From the NCBI GenBank assembly GCA_029785195.1, contig JAFMAD010000006.1, forward strand, positions 1-64,000: DNA of 64,000 nt. The letters run 5' to 3'. This DNA is from Nitrososphaerota archaeon (GTDB lineage: Archaea; Thermoproteota; Nitrososphaeria; Nitrososphaerales; Gagatemarchaeaceae). A program made the position numbers and the translations under genes. The notes beneath the pieces are model-generated. The model was not told the origin of the DNA, searched no databases, and was given only the letters and a program-made list of their open reading frames with translations. Positions 33,401 to 41,573 of this stretch are shown piece after piece. The stretch's first letter is position 1. Each line of letters opens with the position of its first letter.

Positions 33401-34099
33401 TCAGGGCCTTTGCCTTGGGACTGTCACGCCGGGCGGCTGTACGACGTCGGCGAACCACGGGGTCCTCCCTCCGACCCTCAGCCTGGGGACCGACGGGACT
33501 CTCAGGACAAGGGACGAGACCCCCATCACGACCACAAGCTGAATGACGTTGAACACGGCCGTAAACGCGAGGATCACAAGCAGGGCGTTGGATGAGGTCA
33601 GCCCGATCCCGACGGCAGCGAATGGGGCCCTGACGAAGCCTTCGATGGCCGCTAGGCCATAGATGTAGACGACAAGGTAGAAGTTGGGGACTGTCATCGC
33701 CACGGCCCGGACCGCGCTCCCTAGCACGGTGGTCCACCCGGCGAGCCTGAGGAAGCTGGTCCTGCCACTGCGCGCGGCGATCCTCGTACCTGCCCAGAGA
33801 CCTGCTACCGTGGACACCAGTGCTATCAGCTTCAGAACAGGACCGATGGGTATATTCTGACCGAAGACCATCAGACCGCCGAACTCCACGAAGGAGGCTA
33901 CGAGCGCTGGGGCGGGCCCGAAGATGAAGAAGGCGAGTATGATGGCGACCTCCCCCAGGTCGAACTGCAGGTATGGCACCAGAGGGAAGTTCAGGCCCAT
34001 CGCCTGGGAGCCGGCTGCGAGGATGATCGCGAGGGCGCTGAATATGGCGCTCCCTGCGATGGAGGCTGTGTCAAGGCGGCCCCTCGAGACGGTACCCAT
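33401..34099 (-). CDS. ribU: ECF S component, probable riboflavin transporter (RibU-like)
   Basis: The 232-residue protein has about six membrane helices. The N-terminal segment contains LQFDLGEVAIILAFFIFGP (about 43-61), which matches the RibU/S-component fingerprint of an acidic helix start followed by a glycine-rich turn. The riboflavin assignment rests mainly on context: it diverges from rbkR, whose product binds riboflavin-pathway ligands and represses riboflavin genes, and shares its operator region. It starts the operon ribU-ecfA1-ecfA2-ecfT-xpf-npdG. Another vitamin is possible but less likely. Confidence 0.75.
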   Translation of the reverse strand: MGTVSRGRLDTASIAGSAIFSALAIILAAGSQAMGLNFPLVPYLQFDLGEVAIILAFFIFGPAPALVASFVEFGGLMVFGQNIPIGPVLKLIALVSTVAGLWAGTRIAARSGRTSFLRLAGWTTVLGSAVRAVAMTVPNFYLVVYIYGLAAIEGFVRAPFAAVGIGLTSSNALLVILAFTAVFNVIQLVVVMGVSSLVLRVPSVPRLRVGGRTPWFADVVQPPGVTVPRQRP

Positions 34100-34121
34100 G
34101 CTCGGCGCCGACCCCGTTATT

Positions 34122-34155
34122 CTTATAACTGTTTAGTAGTTACAAGCATTCTTGT
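34122..34155. promoter_or_regulatory. Candidate RbkR operator and divergent promoter
   Basis: Between ribU (minus, ATG 34099) and rbkR (plus, ATG 34158) lies an inverted repeat: CTTATAACT (34122-34130) and AGTTACAAG (34138-34146), 8 of 9 pairs matching, followed by a second one, ACAAG/CTTGT (34142-34146 and 34151-34155). The first arm contains a TATA sequence readable on both strands, about 25 bp from ribU and 30 bp from rbkR, so a bound repressor would block both promoters. Confidence 0.65.
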
Positions 34156-34157
34156 AG

Positions 34158-34871
34158 ATGTCAGGAAAGGGCGCCGACGCGAGCGCGGAACAGCTCACCA
34201 CCCTCCTCCACTTGGTGAGGCTGGGGGCAGTCAACTCCTTCGTCAACGTCACCACGAGGATGCTGGGGGAATCGATGGGGCTCAGCCAGCAGGCGGCTTC
34301 GCTGAGGCTCTCAGACCTCCAGAGGGCGGGCCTTGCCGAGAGGGCCCACTCAGGGCGTGGGCTCGCGGTCAGGCTGTCGGAGGAGGGCCTCGACGCCGTG
34401 GAGACCTTTCTGGCCGACGTGGGTGCAAACCTGGAGAGGGGGAGGGACACAATGCAGTTCCGCGGAGCCGTGTTCACAGGGCTGAAGGAGGGGGCTTACT
34501 ACCTCTCGCTGAAAGGGTACGCCGGCGGCTTCGCCAGGGCCCTCGGTTTCGAGCCATACCCTGGGACTCTCAACCTCCGCCTTACCAGCGAGGCGATGGT
34601 AGGGCAGCGCCGGCGCCTCGAGCTGCTGAAGGGTATTGAGATCCCCGGCTTCACCGACGGGACGAGGTCCTATGGAGGCGTGAAGTGCTTCAGGGCCAAG
34701 GTGGCAGGGAGACATCCAGGGGCTGTCCTCGCCATAGAAAGGACGCACCATGACAGTTCCGTCCTTGAGGTGATCTCTCCGATCAACCTCAGGCGGTCTC
34801 TCGGCCTGGAGGACGGGGACGAGTGCGCCGTCATGGTCTACCTTGGGGACGGCTGGGCACGTCGACGCTGA
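34158..34871 (+). CDS. rbkR: RbkR: winged-helix regulator fused to CTP-dependent riboflavin kinase
   Basis: The 237-residue fusion has an N-terminal winged helix (about 8-85, with GESMGLSQQAASLRLSDLQ as recognition region) and a C-terminal riboflavin kinase domain (about 97-237: GAVFTGLKEGAYYLSLKGY, LGFEPYPGTLNLRL and the late VISPINLRRSLGL). RbkR proteins phosphorylate riboflavin to FMN with CTP and repress riboflavin biosynthesis and uptake genes in many archaea. The divergent ribU operon is its expected target. Its last 41 bp overlap the 3' end of the convergent ribK gene. Confidence 0.93.
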   Translation: MSGKGADASAEQLTTLLHLVRLGAVNSFVNVTTRMLGESMGLSQQAASLRLSDLQRAGLAERAHSGRGLAVRLSEEGLDAVETFLADVGANLERGRDTMQFRGAVFTGLKEGAYYLSLKGYAGGFARALGFEPYPGTLNLRLTSEAMVGQRRRLELLKGIEIPGFTDGTRSYGGVKCFRAKVAGRHPGAVLAIERTHHDSSVLEVISPINLRRSLGLEDGDECAVMVYLGDGWARRR

Positions 34872-35253
34872 AGGTAACCGGGTCGCCGTCCTTCAGACCG
34901 AGCTTGCCCCGGAGGTAGGTCGGGGAGATGAGCTCGGCAACCGTCTCGTTATAGTAGGTGACGTCGATGAAGAGAAGGGTGACCTTCTCCCCCCTCAGTT
35001 CCCCTTCGAAGCTTGTCAGCGAACTGAACGCCTCGCCGCCCATGGTGAACCCCTCTATCTTCAACCCGTCAGCGGACCTGACCTCCCCGAGCCTCCGTAT
35101 CACTTCTCTGTCGTCGAGCTTCACGTTGAGGGTGCCGGGGTAGGGGAGGTACCCCAGCCGCTCCCTGAATCGCCTCTGGTACTCGGGGTGGCCCACGTAG
35201 TACTTCCCCTTCCCCATCCCGCTGAACACGGTGCCTGCCACCGAGAGGCGCAT
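34831..35253 (-). CDS. ribK: Stand-alone CTP-dependent riboflavin kinase
   Basis: The 140-residue protein is the archaeal RibK fold: GTVFSGMGKGKYYVGHPEY (about residues 7-25), LGYLPYPGTLNVKL (about 33-46) and the late motif ELISPTYLRGKLGLKDGD. It makes FMN from riboflavin and CTP. It is paralogous to the kinase half of RbkR next door and converges on it, so FMN synthesis is encoded twice side by side. If this copy does catalysis, RbkR may serve mainly as a regulator. Confidence 0.93.
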   Translation of the reverse strand: MRLSVAGTVFSGMGKGKYYVGHPEYQRRFRERLGYLPYPGTLNVKLDDREVIRRLGEVRSADGLKIEGFTMGGEAFSSLTSFEGELRGEKVTLLFIDVTYYNETVAELISPTYLRGKLGLKDGDPVTFSVDVPSRPQGRP

Positions 35254-35274
35254 GAGCGGCCCCCGATGCCGCCG

Positions 35275-35283
35275 AGATAAAAA
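35275..35283. promoter_or_regulatory. Divergent TATA element between ribK and idi-like gene
   Basis: GATAAAAAG lies about 25 bp from the ribK ATG on the minus strand. On the plus strand it predicts a start of transcription near 35304, which makes the GTG at 35323 a better start for the NUDIX gene than upstream codons. Confidence 0.5.
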
Positions 35284-35322
35284 GTCCGATTGGCTTATCT
35301 AGAAACCGCCAGCCCACGGGAG

Positions 35323-35859
35323 GTGTTGGGCAAGCAAGAGATACTCATACTCGTGGACGATAACGACAGGGAGATAGGGACGGACACTCGCGAAAACTGT
35401 CACGCAGGAAAAGGGAAGCGCCACAGGGCCTACACCGCCCTCATCTTCCATGGAGGCAAGATGCTGCTCCAGCAGCGCAGCCGGAAGAAGCTGCTCTGGC
35501 CGGGCGCCTGGGACGTCTCCTTCACGAGCCATGTCTACCCCGGGGAGACCTACCAGCAGGCCGCCGCGCGCAGGGCGAATGAAGAGCTTGGCGCAAAGGT
35601 AGGAGAGCTTGAGGACGTCTACTCCTTCGTCTACTTCGCACCGCAGGGGGAGAACGCAGAGAACGAGTTCTGCCGGGTACTTGTCGGAGACTTCGACGGG
35701 GCGATCACCCCAAACAGCGACGAGATGTCCTCGATAAGATGGGCGAGCGTGGCCGAAGTGGCGAAGGATCTGGCGGCGAACCCGGGCTCATACACGCCGT
35801 GGTTCAAGCTCTCTTTCGAGGGCTTCCTGAAGAGCGTGGCCTCATCGAGGTACACCTAG
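35323..35859 (+). CDS. NUDIX protein related to type 1 IPP isomerase
   Basis: The protein has about 178 residues. It resembles IPP:DMAPP isomerase type 1: KRHRAYTALIF near the N-terminus, LLWPGAWDVSFTSHVYPGE in the centre, the NUDIX-like helix AAARRANEELGAKVGE and the acidic ENEFCRVLVGD. However, the position of the catalytic Cys of classic Idi1 (usually N-x-x-C-x-H-P) reads SFTSHVYP, without Cys. It may be an isomerase variant or a NUDIX hydrolase acting on a diphosphate. The frame extends to 35290; GTG 35323 is chosen from the promoter position. Confidence 0.75.
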   Translation: MLGKQEILILVDDNDREIGTDTRENCHAGKGKRHRAYTALIFHGGKMLLQQRSRKKLLWPGAWDVSFTSHVYPGETYQQAAARRANEELGAKVGELEDVYSFVYFAPQGENAENEFCRVLVGDFDGAITPNSDEMSSIRWASVAEVAKDLAANPGSYTPWFKLSFEGFLKSVASSRYT

Positions 35860-36860
35860 TCCAGCTTCTTCAGCTCTCCGATGAGCTCTCCGAACAGCTT
35901 CATAGTCGCCTGCACCGTCTCCTCTTCCCCTGCGGGGGCGGAGAAAGAAGCTGCGGTGGCGTGCCCACCGCCGTGGCCACCGAGCCTCCTCGCCATCTCC
36001 TCTGCGACCTGAGACCCAAGCTTCACCATGGTAGACTCCTGGAACCTCTGGGTTGACCTGAGGCTGACCCTCGTCTCCCCGTCCGTCTCACCGCTCACCA
36101 TGGCCAGGTCTGCCCCGAGGTAGACCATGGACCTCGCGACGTGGGCCTGGAACGAGCCGATGTGGCTGGTCGCTACCACCCACTCCCCTGCCTTGAATAT
36201 CGAGAGTCTCTGGGCCCCCTTCAGCTTCGCAATGACCTCGCCGTAGTCCGGCTCGCTGCGGAGCTCCCGCCGGGCCTGGGCGATGTCAGCCCCTGCGTCC
36301 ATCAGCCTGACCGCCGCCTGGAGGCCGGAGCGTCCCGCGATCGCGAGGTGGGAAGAGTCGAAGAGGATAGCATCGAGGAGTGCCTGAGCCGTCTGAGGGT
36401 CCGGGGTAGCATTCAGGCGCTCAAAGATCCCGTAGACCACCTCGGCAGCCGAAGTCGCGCCCTCATTGACCACAGAGTGGTCGTACAGGCCTCCATCCCT
36501 TCGCGGGTGGTGGTCCACCAAGACCTTCACCCCCTTGCTCTCCATCAGCTTCCCCCTCCACTCGTTGAGGAGTTCCTCGTCCCCCACGTCCACCGCCACA
36601 TATAGGTCGTACCCTCCCACACTCTCGTCGGCGATGTCATGAGGGAATCGAGAGCTCAGCCTCTGTGTGAGCGTCGTCATCCCTCCCGGCGTTGCAATGG
36701 AGACGTGGCACCTGGGGGCCAGGGACTCGATGAGTCTGGAGAGGGCGTAGGCGGAGAGGTAAGCGTCGGCGTCAGCGTTCCTGTGGCACACGACGACGGC
36801 TCTCCTGAGGGCAGAGGGCTCTATGAAAGGGAATTCCTCTGGTTTCGATTCAAGGGCCAA
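35856..36860 (-). CDS. DHH-family phosphoesterase
   Basis: The 334-residue protein is a DHH/DHHA1 phosphoesterase: VVVCHRNADADAYLSAYAL (about 18-36) holds the first metal ligands, VAVDVGDEEL the second acidic strand and VLVDHHPRRDGG (about 134-145) the DHH motif; the C-terminal DHHA1 domain ends in GGHGGGHATAASF. Such enzymes cleave short RNA, nanoRNA or cyclic dinucleotides. It converges on the NUDIX gene with a 4-bp overlap and lies just downstream of the prefoldin gene on the same strand, so it may be the last gene of that cluster. Confidence 0.93.
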   Translation of the reverse strand: MALESKPEEFPFIEPSALRRAVVVCHRNADADAYLSAYALSRLIESLAPRCHVSIATPGGMTTLTQRLSSRFPHDIADESVGGYDLYVAVDVGDEELLNEWRGKLMESKGVKVLVDHHPRRDGGLYDHSVVNEGATSAAEVVYGIFERLNATPDPQTAQALLDAILFDSSHLAIAGRSGLQAAVRLMDAGADIAQARRELRSEPDYGEVIAKLKGAQRLSIFKAGEWVVATSHIGSFQAHVARSMVYLGADLAMVSGETDGETRVSLRSTQRFQESTMVKLGSQVAEEMARRLGGHGGGHATAASFSAPAGEEETVQATMKLFGELIGELKKLD

Positions 36861-36873
36861 GGGTCGCCACGGT

Positions 36874-37257
36874 CTATGCGTCCCCAGGGGGCTGCTGCGT
36901 CTGCGACGGCCTCGTCTTCATGGACTCGTCTATCTTGACCTGGAGGTCTTTGAGGCTCTCCCTGAACCTCGACTCTTGCTTCGCGAGGACCATCTTCCTG
37001 GTGTTGGCCAACTCCTTCTTCTCTATGAGCTCCTTCGTCACGTCTTCCTTTTTGGTCTTGATCAGCAGGTTCCCGGCGAATTTGTACACCGGTTCCGAGT
37101 CTGTTGCCTTTCCGAGCTCCTCCAGCGCCTTGTCCGTCTCGCTGAGCTCGAGCTCCACCTGCTGCTTCTGGGCTAGCACCGCCTGCAGATTCTGCTGCGC
37201 CTGGTCGTACCTCGCGAGCTGCTCTCTGAGGAGAGGTGGAAGTTCTGGTTGACTCAA
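36874..37257 (-). CDS. pfdB: Prefoldin subunit beta
   Basis: The 127-residue protein is a coiled-coil hairpin: a long N-terminal helix (about 8-55), a beta-hairpin turn with VYKFAGNLLIKTKKEDV (about 63-79) and a long C-terminal helix. This is the beta-class prefoldin layout; two alpha and four beta chains form the jellyfish-shaped co-chaperone that delivers unfolded proteins to the thermosome, also encoded in this window. A C-terminal Pro/Gln-rich tail is extra. Confidence 0.95.
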   Translation of the reverse strand: MSQPELPPLLREQLARYDQAQQNLQAVLAQKQQVELELSETDKALEELGKATDSEPVYKFAGNLLIKTKKEDVTKELIEKKELANTRKMVLAKQESRFRESLKDLQVKIDESMKTRPSQTQQPPGDA

Positions 37258-37281
37258 CTTTCGGAACAGCGGGTCCGGTCT

Positions 37282-37521
37282 CTACTTAAATCCTTTCAAG
37301 CCTGACTCGACGGACCTCACTTGCTCCAGCAACGCCTTCGCCTTCTCGGCAATCTCTCCAGGGCTGTTCCCTTCGATGCTCATGACGCACCTCCCCCCAC
37401 GTACCACGGCGGATGGGAGCTTCTCGGCTATCTTCGCGGCCGTCTGTCTGTCCGCACGGAACGTGACTGTGAGTCTGACGGATTCGATGGGGCTATCTTG
37501 ACTTCGCCTGGGCGAGGTCAA
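37282..37521 (-). CDS. pcc1: KEOPS subunit Pcc1-like protein
   Basis: About 79 residues if the TTG at 37521 (preceded by GGAGGGG) is used; the frame is open to an ATG at 37548. VRLTVTFRADRQTAAKIAEKL followed by a second strand with RCVMSIEGNSPGEIAEKAKALL is the Pcc1/CTAG dimerisation fold. Pcc1 is the small dimeric subunit of the KEOPS complex that makes t6A on tRNA. It lies between eL43 and prefoldin beta, its usual archaeal place. The 5' end overlaps the eL43 gene by about 29 bp. Confidence 0.75.
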   Translation of the reverse strand: MTSPRRSQDSPIESVRLTVTFRADRQTAAKIAEKLPSAVVRGGRCVMSIEGNSPGEIAEKAKALLEQVRSVESGLKGFK

Positions 37522-37717
37522 AGGCCCCTCCGGCAACGGTGTAGCCACAGGACTTGCACTTCCAGATGCCTGAAGAAGTACGGCTGAGCTTTTTGCTAGC
37601 GCAAGACGGGCACGACCTGGTCTGCTTCAATGTCCTGAAGACCCTGGCGTACCTCTTCCTGAGGGTGCCGCCGTATTTCGCTCCGAGCCCCCTGATGTTC
37701 TCCTTCGCCTTCGGCAC
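37493..37717 (-). CDS. rpl37ae: Ribosomal protein eL43 (L37Ae)
   Basis: The 74-residue protein shows the zinc ribbon CPSCASKKL...WKCKSCGYT (two C-x2-C pairs, about residues 36-39 and 54-57) and the conserved N-terminal GLGAKYGGTLRKR. It binds the large ribosomal subunit. It starts one base after the rrp42 stop region, so it is co-transcribed with the exosome genes. Confidence 0.96.
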   Translation of the reverse strand: MPKAKENIRGLGAKYGGTLRKRYARVFRTLKQTRSCPSCASKKLSRTSSGIWKCKSCGYTVAGGAFDLAQAKSR

Positions 37718-38532
37718 TAACTCGTCGCCTCGAGTATCTTCGCCCTTATGGCCTTGCCTACGCTGATGGAGGTGTCCGCGGCCTGCAGCACCTGTTCCGC
37801 GCTGATGGTGCTCGCCTCCCCCTTCTGACTCGCGCAGATGTTCCCGTCGTCGTCCGTGGTGATGGTAATCCTCATGTCCATCGACGCTTCCTCTTCCGAG
37901 TTGGGGTCGACCACGAGCTTGTCGCCTATCCTGGCTATGGTGACAGACACCGGTGTCCTCTCGACCGGGACGGGGATTAGCTCGTCGGTGGCTACAGCCT
38001 TGTCGTCCTTGACCACGTATCTGTTCATCTTGGCGGTCCTGAGGGCGGACACAACGGCGTAGCTGGTGGCGTCGAACAGGTTGCCGTCTACGTTCATGAT
38101 GTTGCAGTCCACGAACACGGCGATGACCGACTTCCCCGGGATGAGGCCCAGCTTGGTCATGTCGACCATCTCGGACTCGCGTATCCCCCTGTCAGTCACC
38201 CTTGCCAGCTCGATGGCATCTTCGCTAGGCGGCCCCGCCTCGGCGTAGGGGGAGGACATCGGGAGTATCTCGGCGTTTACCATCAATATCCCCTTGTCAG
38301 GCGTGTCAGGGAATGGGATACCCGTGGCTATCTTCACCCCTGCCAGCACCAGGGTGTTCCCGAGGGTAACCCTGGCCGAGCCGTTGGCCTTCGGGATGAC
38401 CCCGGTCTCGATATTCAGGTTCCTGGGCTGGTCGAGGGCCCTCCCATCGAGGCGCTTCCCGCTCGCCAGCAGCTGAACCATCCGTTCCTTCGTGATGGAC
38501 TCTACCACATGGTTCTTCTTCATCATCGACAT
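37717..38532 (-). CDS. rrp42: Archaeal exosome subunit Rrp42
   Basis: The 271-residue RNase PH-fold protein lacks the catalytic signature of Rrp41 but keeps KRLDGRALDQPRNLNIETG near the N-terminus and GNTLVLAGVKIATGIPFPD. Rrp42 pairs with Rrp41 into the hexameric ring of the archaeal exosome that degrades or tails RNA. Start at ATG 38532, directly adjoining the rrp41 stop. Confidence 0.96.
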   Translation of the reverse strand: MSMMKKNHVVESITKERMVQLLASGKRLDGRALDQPRNLNIETGVIPKANGSARVTLGNTLVLAGVKIATGIPFPDTPDKGILMVNAEILPMSSPYAEAGPPSEDAIELARVTDRGIRESEMVDMTKLGLIPGKSVIAVFVDCNIMNVDGNLFDATSYAVVSALRTAKMNRYVVKDDKAVATDELIPVPVERTPVSVTIARIGDKLVVDPNSEEEASMDMRITITTDDDGNICASQKGEASTISAEQVLQAADTSISVGKAIRAKILEATS

Positions 38533-39285
38533 TTACTCGGCCGCCTCCTCAACTTCAGTCGACTGCGCTTCGCCCCCGAAGAACCTGGTCGTCAGGGCCT
38601 CCCTCTGCATCTGATAGATCTGCTTCCCCTTTTCGATGGCCAGCTCGAACGCCTTCTGGAAGTTCTCCCGGGTGTACACCCCGTCCACCTGGAGGAGGGA
38701 CACGAGCCCTAAGTTAGGCATGATGGCCACAGGCATGTCTCCGTTCCCCTCCTTGTCCTCGGTGTCGTCCAGGTCTGAAACCACCTGCTCCCCGATTAGG
38801 CCGCAGGAGCAACCGACGACGAGGTCCCTCATGTTGATCCCTGCATCGGCCAGGGCCAACGATGCCGCCGTGATGCCGGCGACCCTCGAGCCCCCGTCAG
38901 ACTGGAGTACCTCGACCCAGACTTCTATGGCCGTCCTTGGATAGTCTTCCACAATCACCGCCGAGACCAGCGCCTCCCTGATCACCTTCGAGATCTCAAT
39001 CTCCCTCCTGGACGGTGCCGGGTTCTTCCTCTCGTCTACGGAGAACGGCGCCATGTGATATCTGCACCTGAGCAGGGCCCTGTCCGGCAGCACCTGATGC
39101 TTGGGGTGGACCTCCTTCGGCCCGTAAACCGCTGCCATAATCTTGTTCTTGCCCCATTCGATGTAGGCGGACCCGTCGGCGTTCTTCATGACGCCCACCT
39201 GCAGCTTTATCGGCCTGAGCTCGTTCCACTTCCTGCCGTCGAGCCTGATGCCGTTCTCGTCTATGAGCTTCTTAGTTCCCGCCAA
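38533..39285 (-). CDS. rrp41: Archaeal exosome catalytic subunit Rrp41
   Basis: The 250-residue RNase PH-fold protein has the conserved [18 protein letters not shown] (about 14-31), phosphate-site arginines, the acidic [19 protein letters not shown] segment (about 170-188), which bears the catalytic Asp, and [20 protein letters not shown]. It is the phosphorolytic subunit of the exosome. It overlaps rrp4 by 14 bp. Confidence 0.97.
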   Translation of the reverse strand: MAGTKKLIDENGIRLDGRKWNELRPIKLQVGVMKNADGSAYIEWGKNKIMAAVYGPKEVHPKHQVLPDRALLRCRYHMAPFSVDERKNPAPSRREIEISKVIREALVSAVIVEDYPRTAIEVWVEVLQSDGGSRVAGITAASLALADAGINMRDLVVGCSCGLIGEQVVSDLDDTEDKEGNGDMPVAIMPNLGLVSLLQVDGVYTRENFQKAFELAIEKGKQIYQMQREALTTRFFGGEAQSTEVEEAAE

Positions 39286-39958
39286 CGACGCCCCCTCCCA
39301 GAGCTGCCTCTACCTTGGACATCAAGTCCGGCGCGTGTGTCTCCGCTTCTACGAGCCGGATGGCCTTGATAGCCTCCACGATCCCATCAGGGCTCCCGTC
39401 CACGACAATAACTCCGTTCTGGCCCACCCTGATGTCGCATCCAGTCTTTTCGCTGATTAGGTTGATCATCGTACCTCTTCTCCCTATTACTCTGGGGACC
39501 TTCGTTGGCGATATCTTAACGATTTCCCCAGACGAAATCTTCCCGTACCCTTCGCCCCTGATGCTAAGCTGCGGGTCCCTGGACCTCTCGTAGGACTCTA
39601 TCCTGGCCCCCAAGATGTCCCCCACCCTGAACTTGCTCGAAAGGTCGTGGGTGGCAGGGGAAAAGTCCCTCCCAAAGACGAACGAGGCCGGGAGGAAGCC
39701 GTCGAAGCACGAGTTGATGTCTATGACCCAGCCGAAGCCGTTGATGTCTACCACCTTCCCAATCACCTCGTCGTCTGTGCGGGGGAGATAAGGCCCGGTG
39801 AATGGGTTGAGCTTGATCCCGTCTCTCCCAACCTCGGCTAACCCCACCCGGAGGGCCACGTACTCTTCTCCGCGCTTCTCGATGTAGCTCCCGTAGCGGT
39901 AGTTCCCCTTGGCTACGACGTCTCCCGGGATTACCTGTTTCCTCTGTATCATTGGCAT
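39272..39958 (-). CDS. rrp4: Archaeal exosome cap subunit Rrp4
   Basis: The 228-residue protein has an N-terminal domain, a central S1 domain (about 65-140) and a C-terminal KH domain with [12 protein letters not shown] (about 157-168). Rrp4 caps the exosome ring and guides substrate RNA into the pore. Order rrp4-rrp41-rrp42 downstream of the SBDS and proteasome genes is the standard archaeal arrangement. Confidence 0.97.
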   Translation of the reverse strand: MPMIQRKQVIPGDVVAKGNYRYGSYIEKRGEEYVALRVGLAEVGRDGIKLNPFTGPYLPRTDDEVIGKVVDINGFGWVIDINSCFDGFLPASFVFGRDFSPATHDLSSKFRVGDILGARIESYERSRDPQLSIRGEGYGKISSGEIVKISPTKVPRVIGRRGTMINLISEKTGCDIRVGQNGVIVVDGSPDGIVEAIKAIRLVEAETHAPDLMSKVEAALGGGVVGGN

Positions 39959-39960
39959 CT

Positions 39961-40701
39961 CTATTTCACCACTGTGACCTGCGCGGCCCCCTTCGTGGTC
40001 GAGCCGAGGCGGTCTAGCAGGCCGGGCTGTCCGCCAGCTGGTATTTCTACTATTGCAGAGAGCGTCCCGTCGGCCAGCCAGTCCTCTTTGACTATCTCGC
40101 CGAAGGTCTTCAGGGTCCCTATGGCCTGACCGGTGTACTGGGCTGCCACTTTCACCTGCAGCCTGACCTTCTCCGACTTCAGCGGGAGTATCGCCCTAAG
40201 AGCGTCGACCACTGCCTTCATCTGTTCGTTCGGGTCCTGAAACGGGTCCACCGAGACCCTGACCTCTAGCATGGCCTGGTCTATCCTCATCGGCGGGTGG
40301 GGGAGGAGCGTCTTCGGATCGACGAAGTTCTTCGAAATCGCAGCTATGATCGCACGCCTCTTTTCTTCAGTCAGCCTCTTCCTCTGCTCCTGGGTGAGGT
40401 TCAGTTCGCCTCGTTTCAGTACCTCAAGGGCAGCCTTGGCGGGGTCGTCGGTCCCGAAGTGGAGCTTCATCTTCTCGCCGCCGGCCCTCAGCCCCTTCCG
40501 CGAGTCCGAATAGACCTCGTCTACGGCGATGACTGCGGAAGGCTCGACGTTCCTCCCTTGCTTGTAGGATAGGGCCGAGTCAGGGTTGACCAGTATCTCA
40601 TAGTGTTCCCCAGCTATGGTCAGCCTGACCGTGGTGAACTTAGACGATTCGTGAGTCCTCGGCTTGAAGCCCCCGCCGCCTCGCCCGAAGTTCCCGCTCA
40701 T
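39961..40701 (-). CDS. sdo1: Ribosome maturation protein SBDS (Sdo1)
   Basis: The 246-residue protein carries the three SBDS domains: an N-terminal FYSH domain (about 20-100, with FTTVRLTIAGEHYEILVNPD), a helical middle domain and a C-terminal ferredoxin-like domain. Sdo1 releases the anti-association factor aIF6 from new large subunits together with an EF-2-like GTPase. An unusual Gly-rich N-terminal stretch (MSGNFGRGGGGF) precedes the FYSH domain. Confidence 0.96.
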   Translation of the reverse strand: MSGNFGRGGGGFKPRTHESSKFTTVRLTIAGEHYEILVNPDSALSYKQGRNVEPSAVIAVDEVYSDSRKGLRAGGEKMKLHFGTDDPAKAALEVLKRGELNLTQEQRKRLTEEKRRAIIAAISKNFVDPKTLLPHPPMRIDQAMLEVRVSVDPFQDPNEQMKAVVDALRAILPLKSEKVRLQVKVAAQYTGQAIGTLKTFGEIVKEDWLADGTLSAIVEIPAGGQPGLLDRLGSTTKGAAQVTVVK

Positions 40702-40716
40702 CTGAGCCGACGCTTC

Positions 40717-41463
40717 TCAGGAGCTCTTGGCCGGCGGCTTGTCTGACCTGGTCTTGGCCCCTGCCGCGCTCTTGCTTACCTCCGCTTCGGCTAGGCGCCT
40801 CCACTTCTTGCTCTCCGCGTCCACCACGGCGACCTTGATGTGCGAAGTCCCGCTCTTGTCCTCGCTGACTAGATAGATGCATTCTATGGCCAGGGTCACG
40901 GCTTCGTCGAGTACCAGGTCTGAGGAATAGTTCTTCTCCAGATAGTCGTTGACCTGGTCGCTCCCCTGCCCTATCGCTATGGCGTGGAACCCGGAGTAAG
41001 TCCCCGTAGGGTCGGCGAGGTATACCACCGGCCCGGCTCCATCGACACCGGCTATGATGAGAGAGACCCCAAATGGCCTGACTCCTGCATACTGCGTATA
41101 TTGCTGGTTCATGTCGGCGATACGCTTGGCTATGGCTTCGATGTCAACCGGCTCGTCATAGATCAGCCTGTTGCTCTGCGCCAGGACGCGCGCGTTGTCC
41201 ACCTGTATCCGAGCGTCCGGGATGTAGCCGGCTCCGACAGCTCCGACGTGGTCGTCGATCTGGAACATCTTGATGACCGACTCGGCACTCTGGAGCTTCC
41301 TCTGCTTCTCTTCTACGGCCAGCACCACACCCTGCCTCGTCTGGACGCCTACAGCCAGGTTGCCCCTCCTGACCGTTTCGAGGGCGTACTCCACTTGGTA
41401 CAGCCTGCCGTCGGGCGAAAAAATCGTGATCGCCCTGTCATATCCTGCCGAAGGTGCAAACAT
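40717..41463 (-). CDS. psmA: Proteasome subunit alpha
   Basis: I use the ATG at 41463 (248 residues), which has an AAAGGAGC stretch upstream and lies about 45 bp after a TTTAAAT element at 41504-41512; a TTG at 41490 is in frame but lies too close to that element. The protein begins MFAPSAGYDRAITIFSPDG and continues QVEYALETVRRGNLAVGV, the alpha-subunit signature. Alpha subunits form the outer gating rings of the 20S core. No beta subunit gene is in the window. Confidence 0.96.
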   Translation of the reverse strand: MFAPSAGYDRAITIFSPDGRLYQVEYALETVRRGNLAVGVQTRQGVVLAVEEKQRKLQSAESVIKMFQIDDHVGAVGAGYIPDARIQVDNARVLAQSNRLIYDEPVDIEAIAKRIADMNQQYTQYAGVRPFGVSLIIAGVDGAGPVVYLADPTGTYSGFHAIAIGQGSDQVNDYLEKNYSSDLVLDEAVTLAIECIYLVSEDKSGTSHIKVAVVDAESKKWRRLAEAEVSKSAAGAKTRSDKPPAKSS

Positions 41464-41573
41464 TTTCTTGCCTTGCTCCTTTTTGCCCAACTAATTCCTT
41501 GGCCATTTAAACTGTTCTGCGGTTCTTATTTTTCCATGAAAGTTATTATCGTAAGACAGGGCCCTGACCTGGG

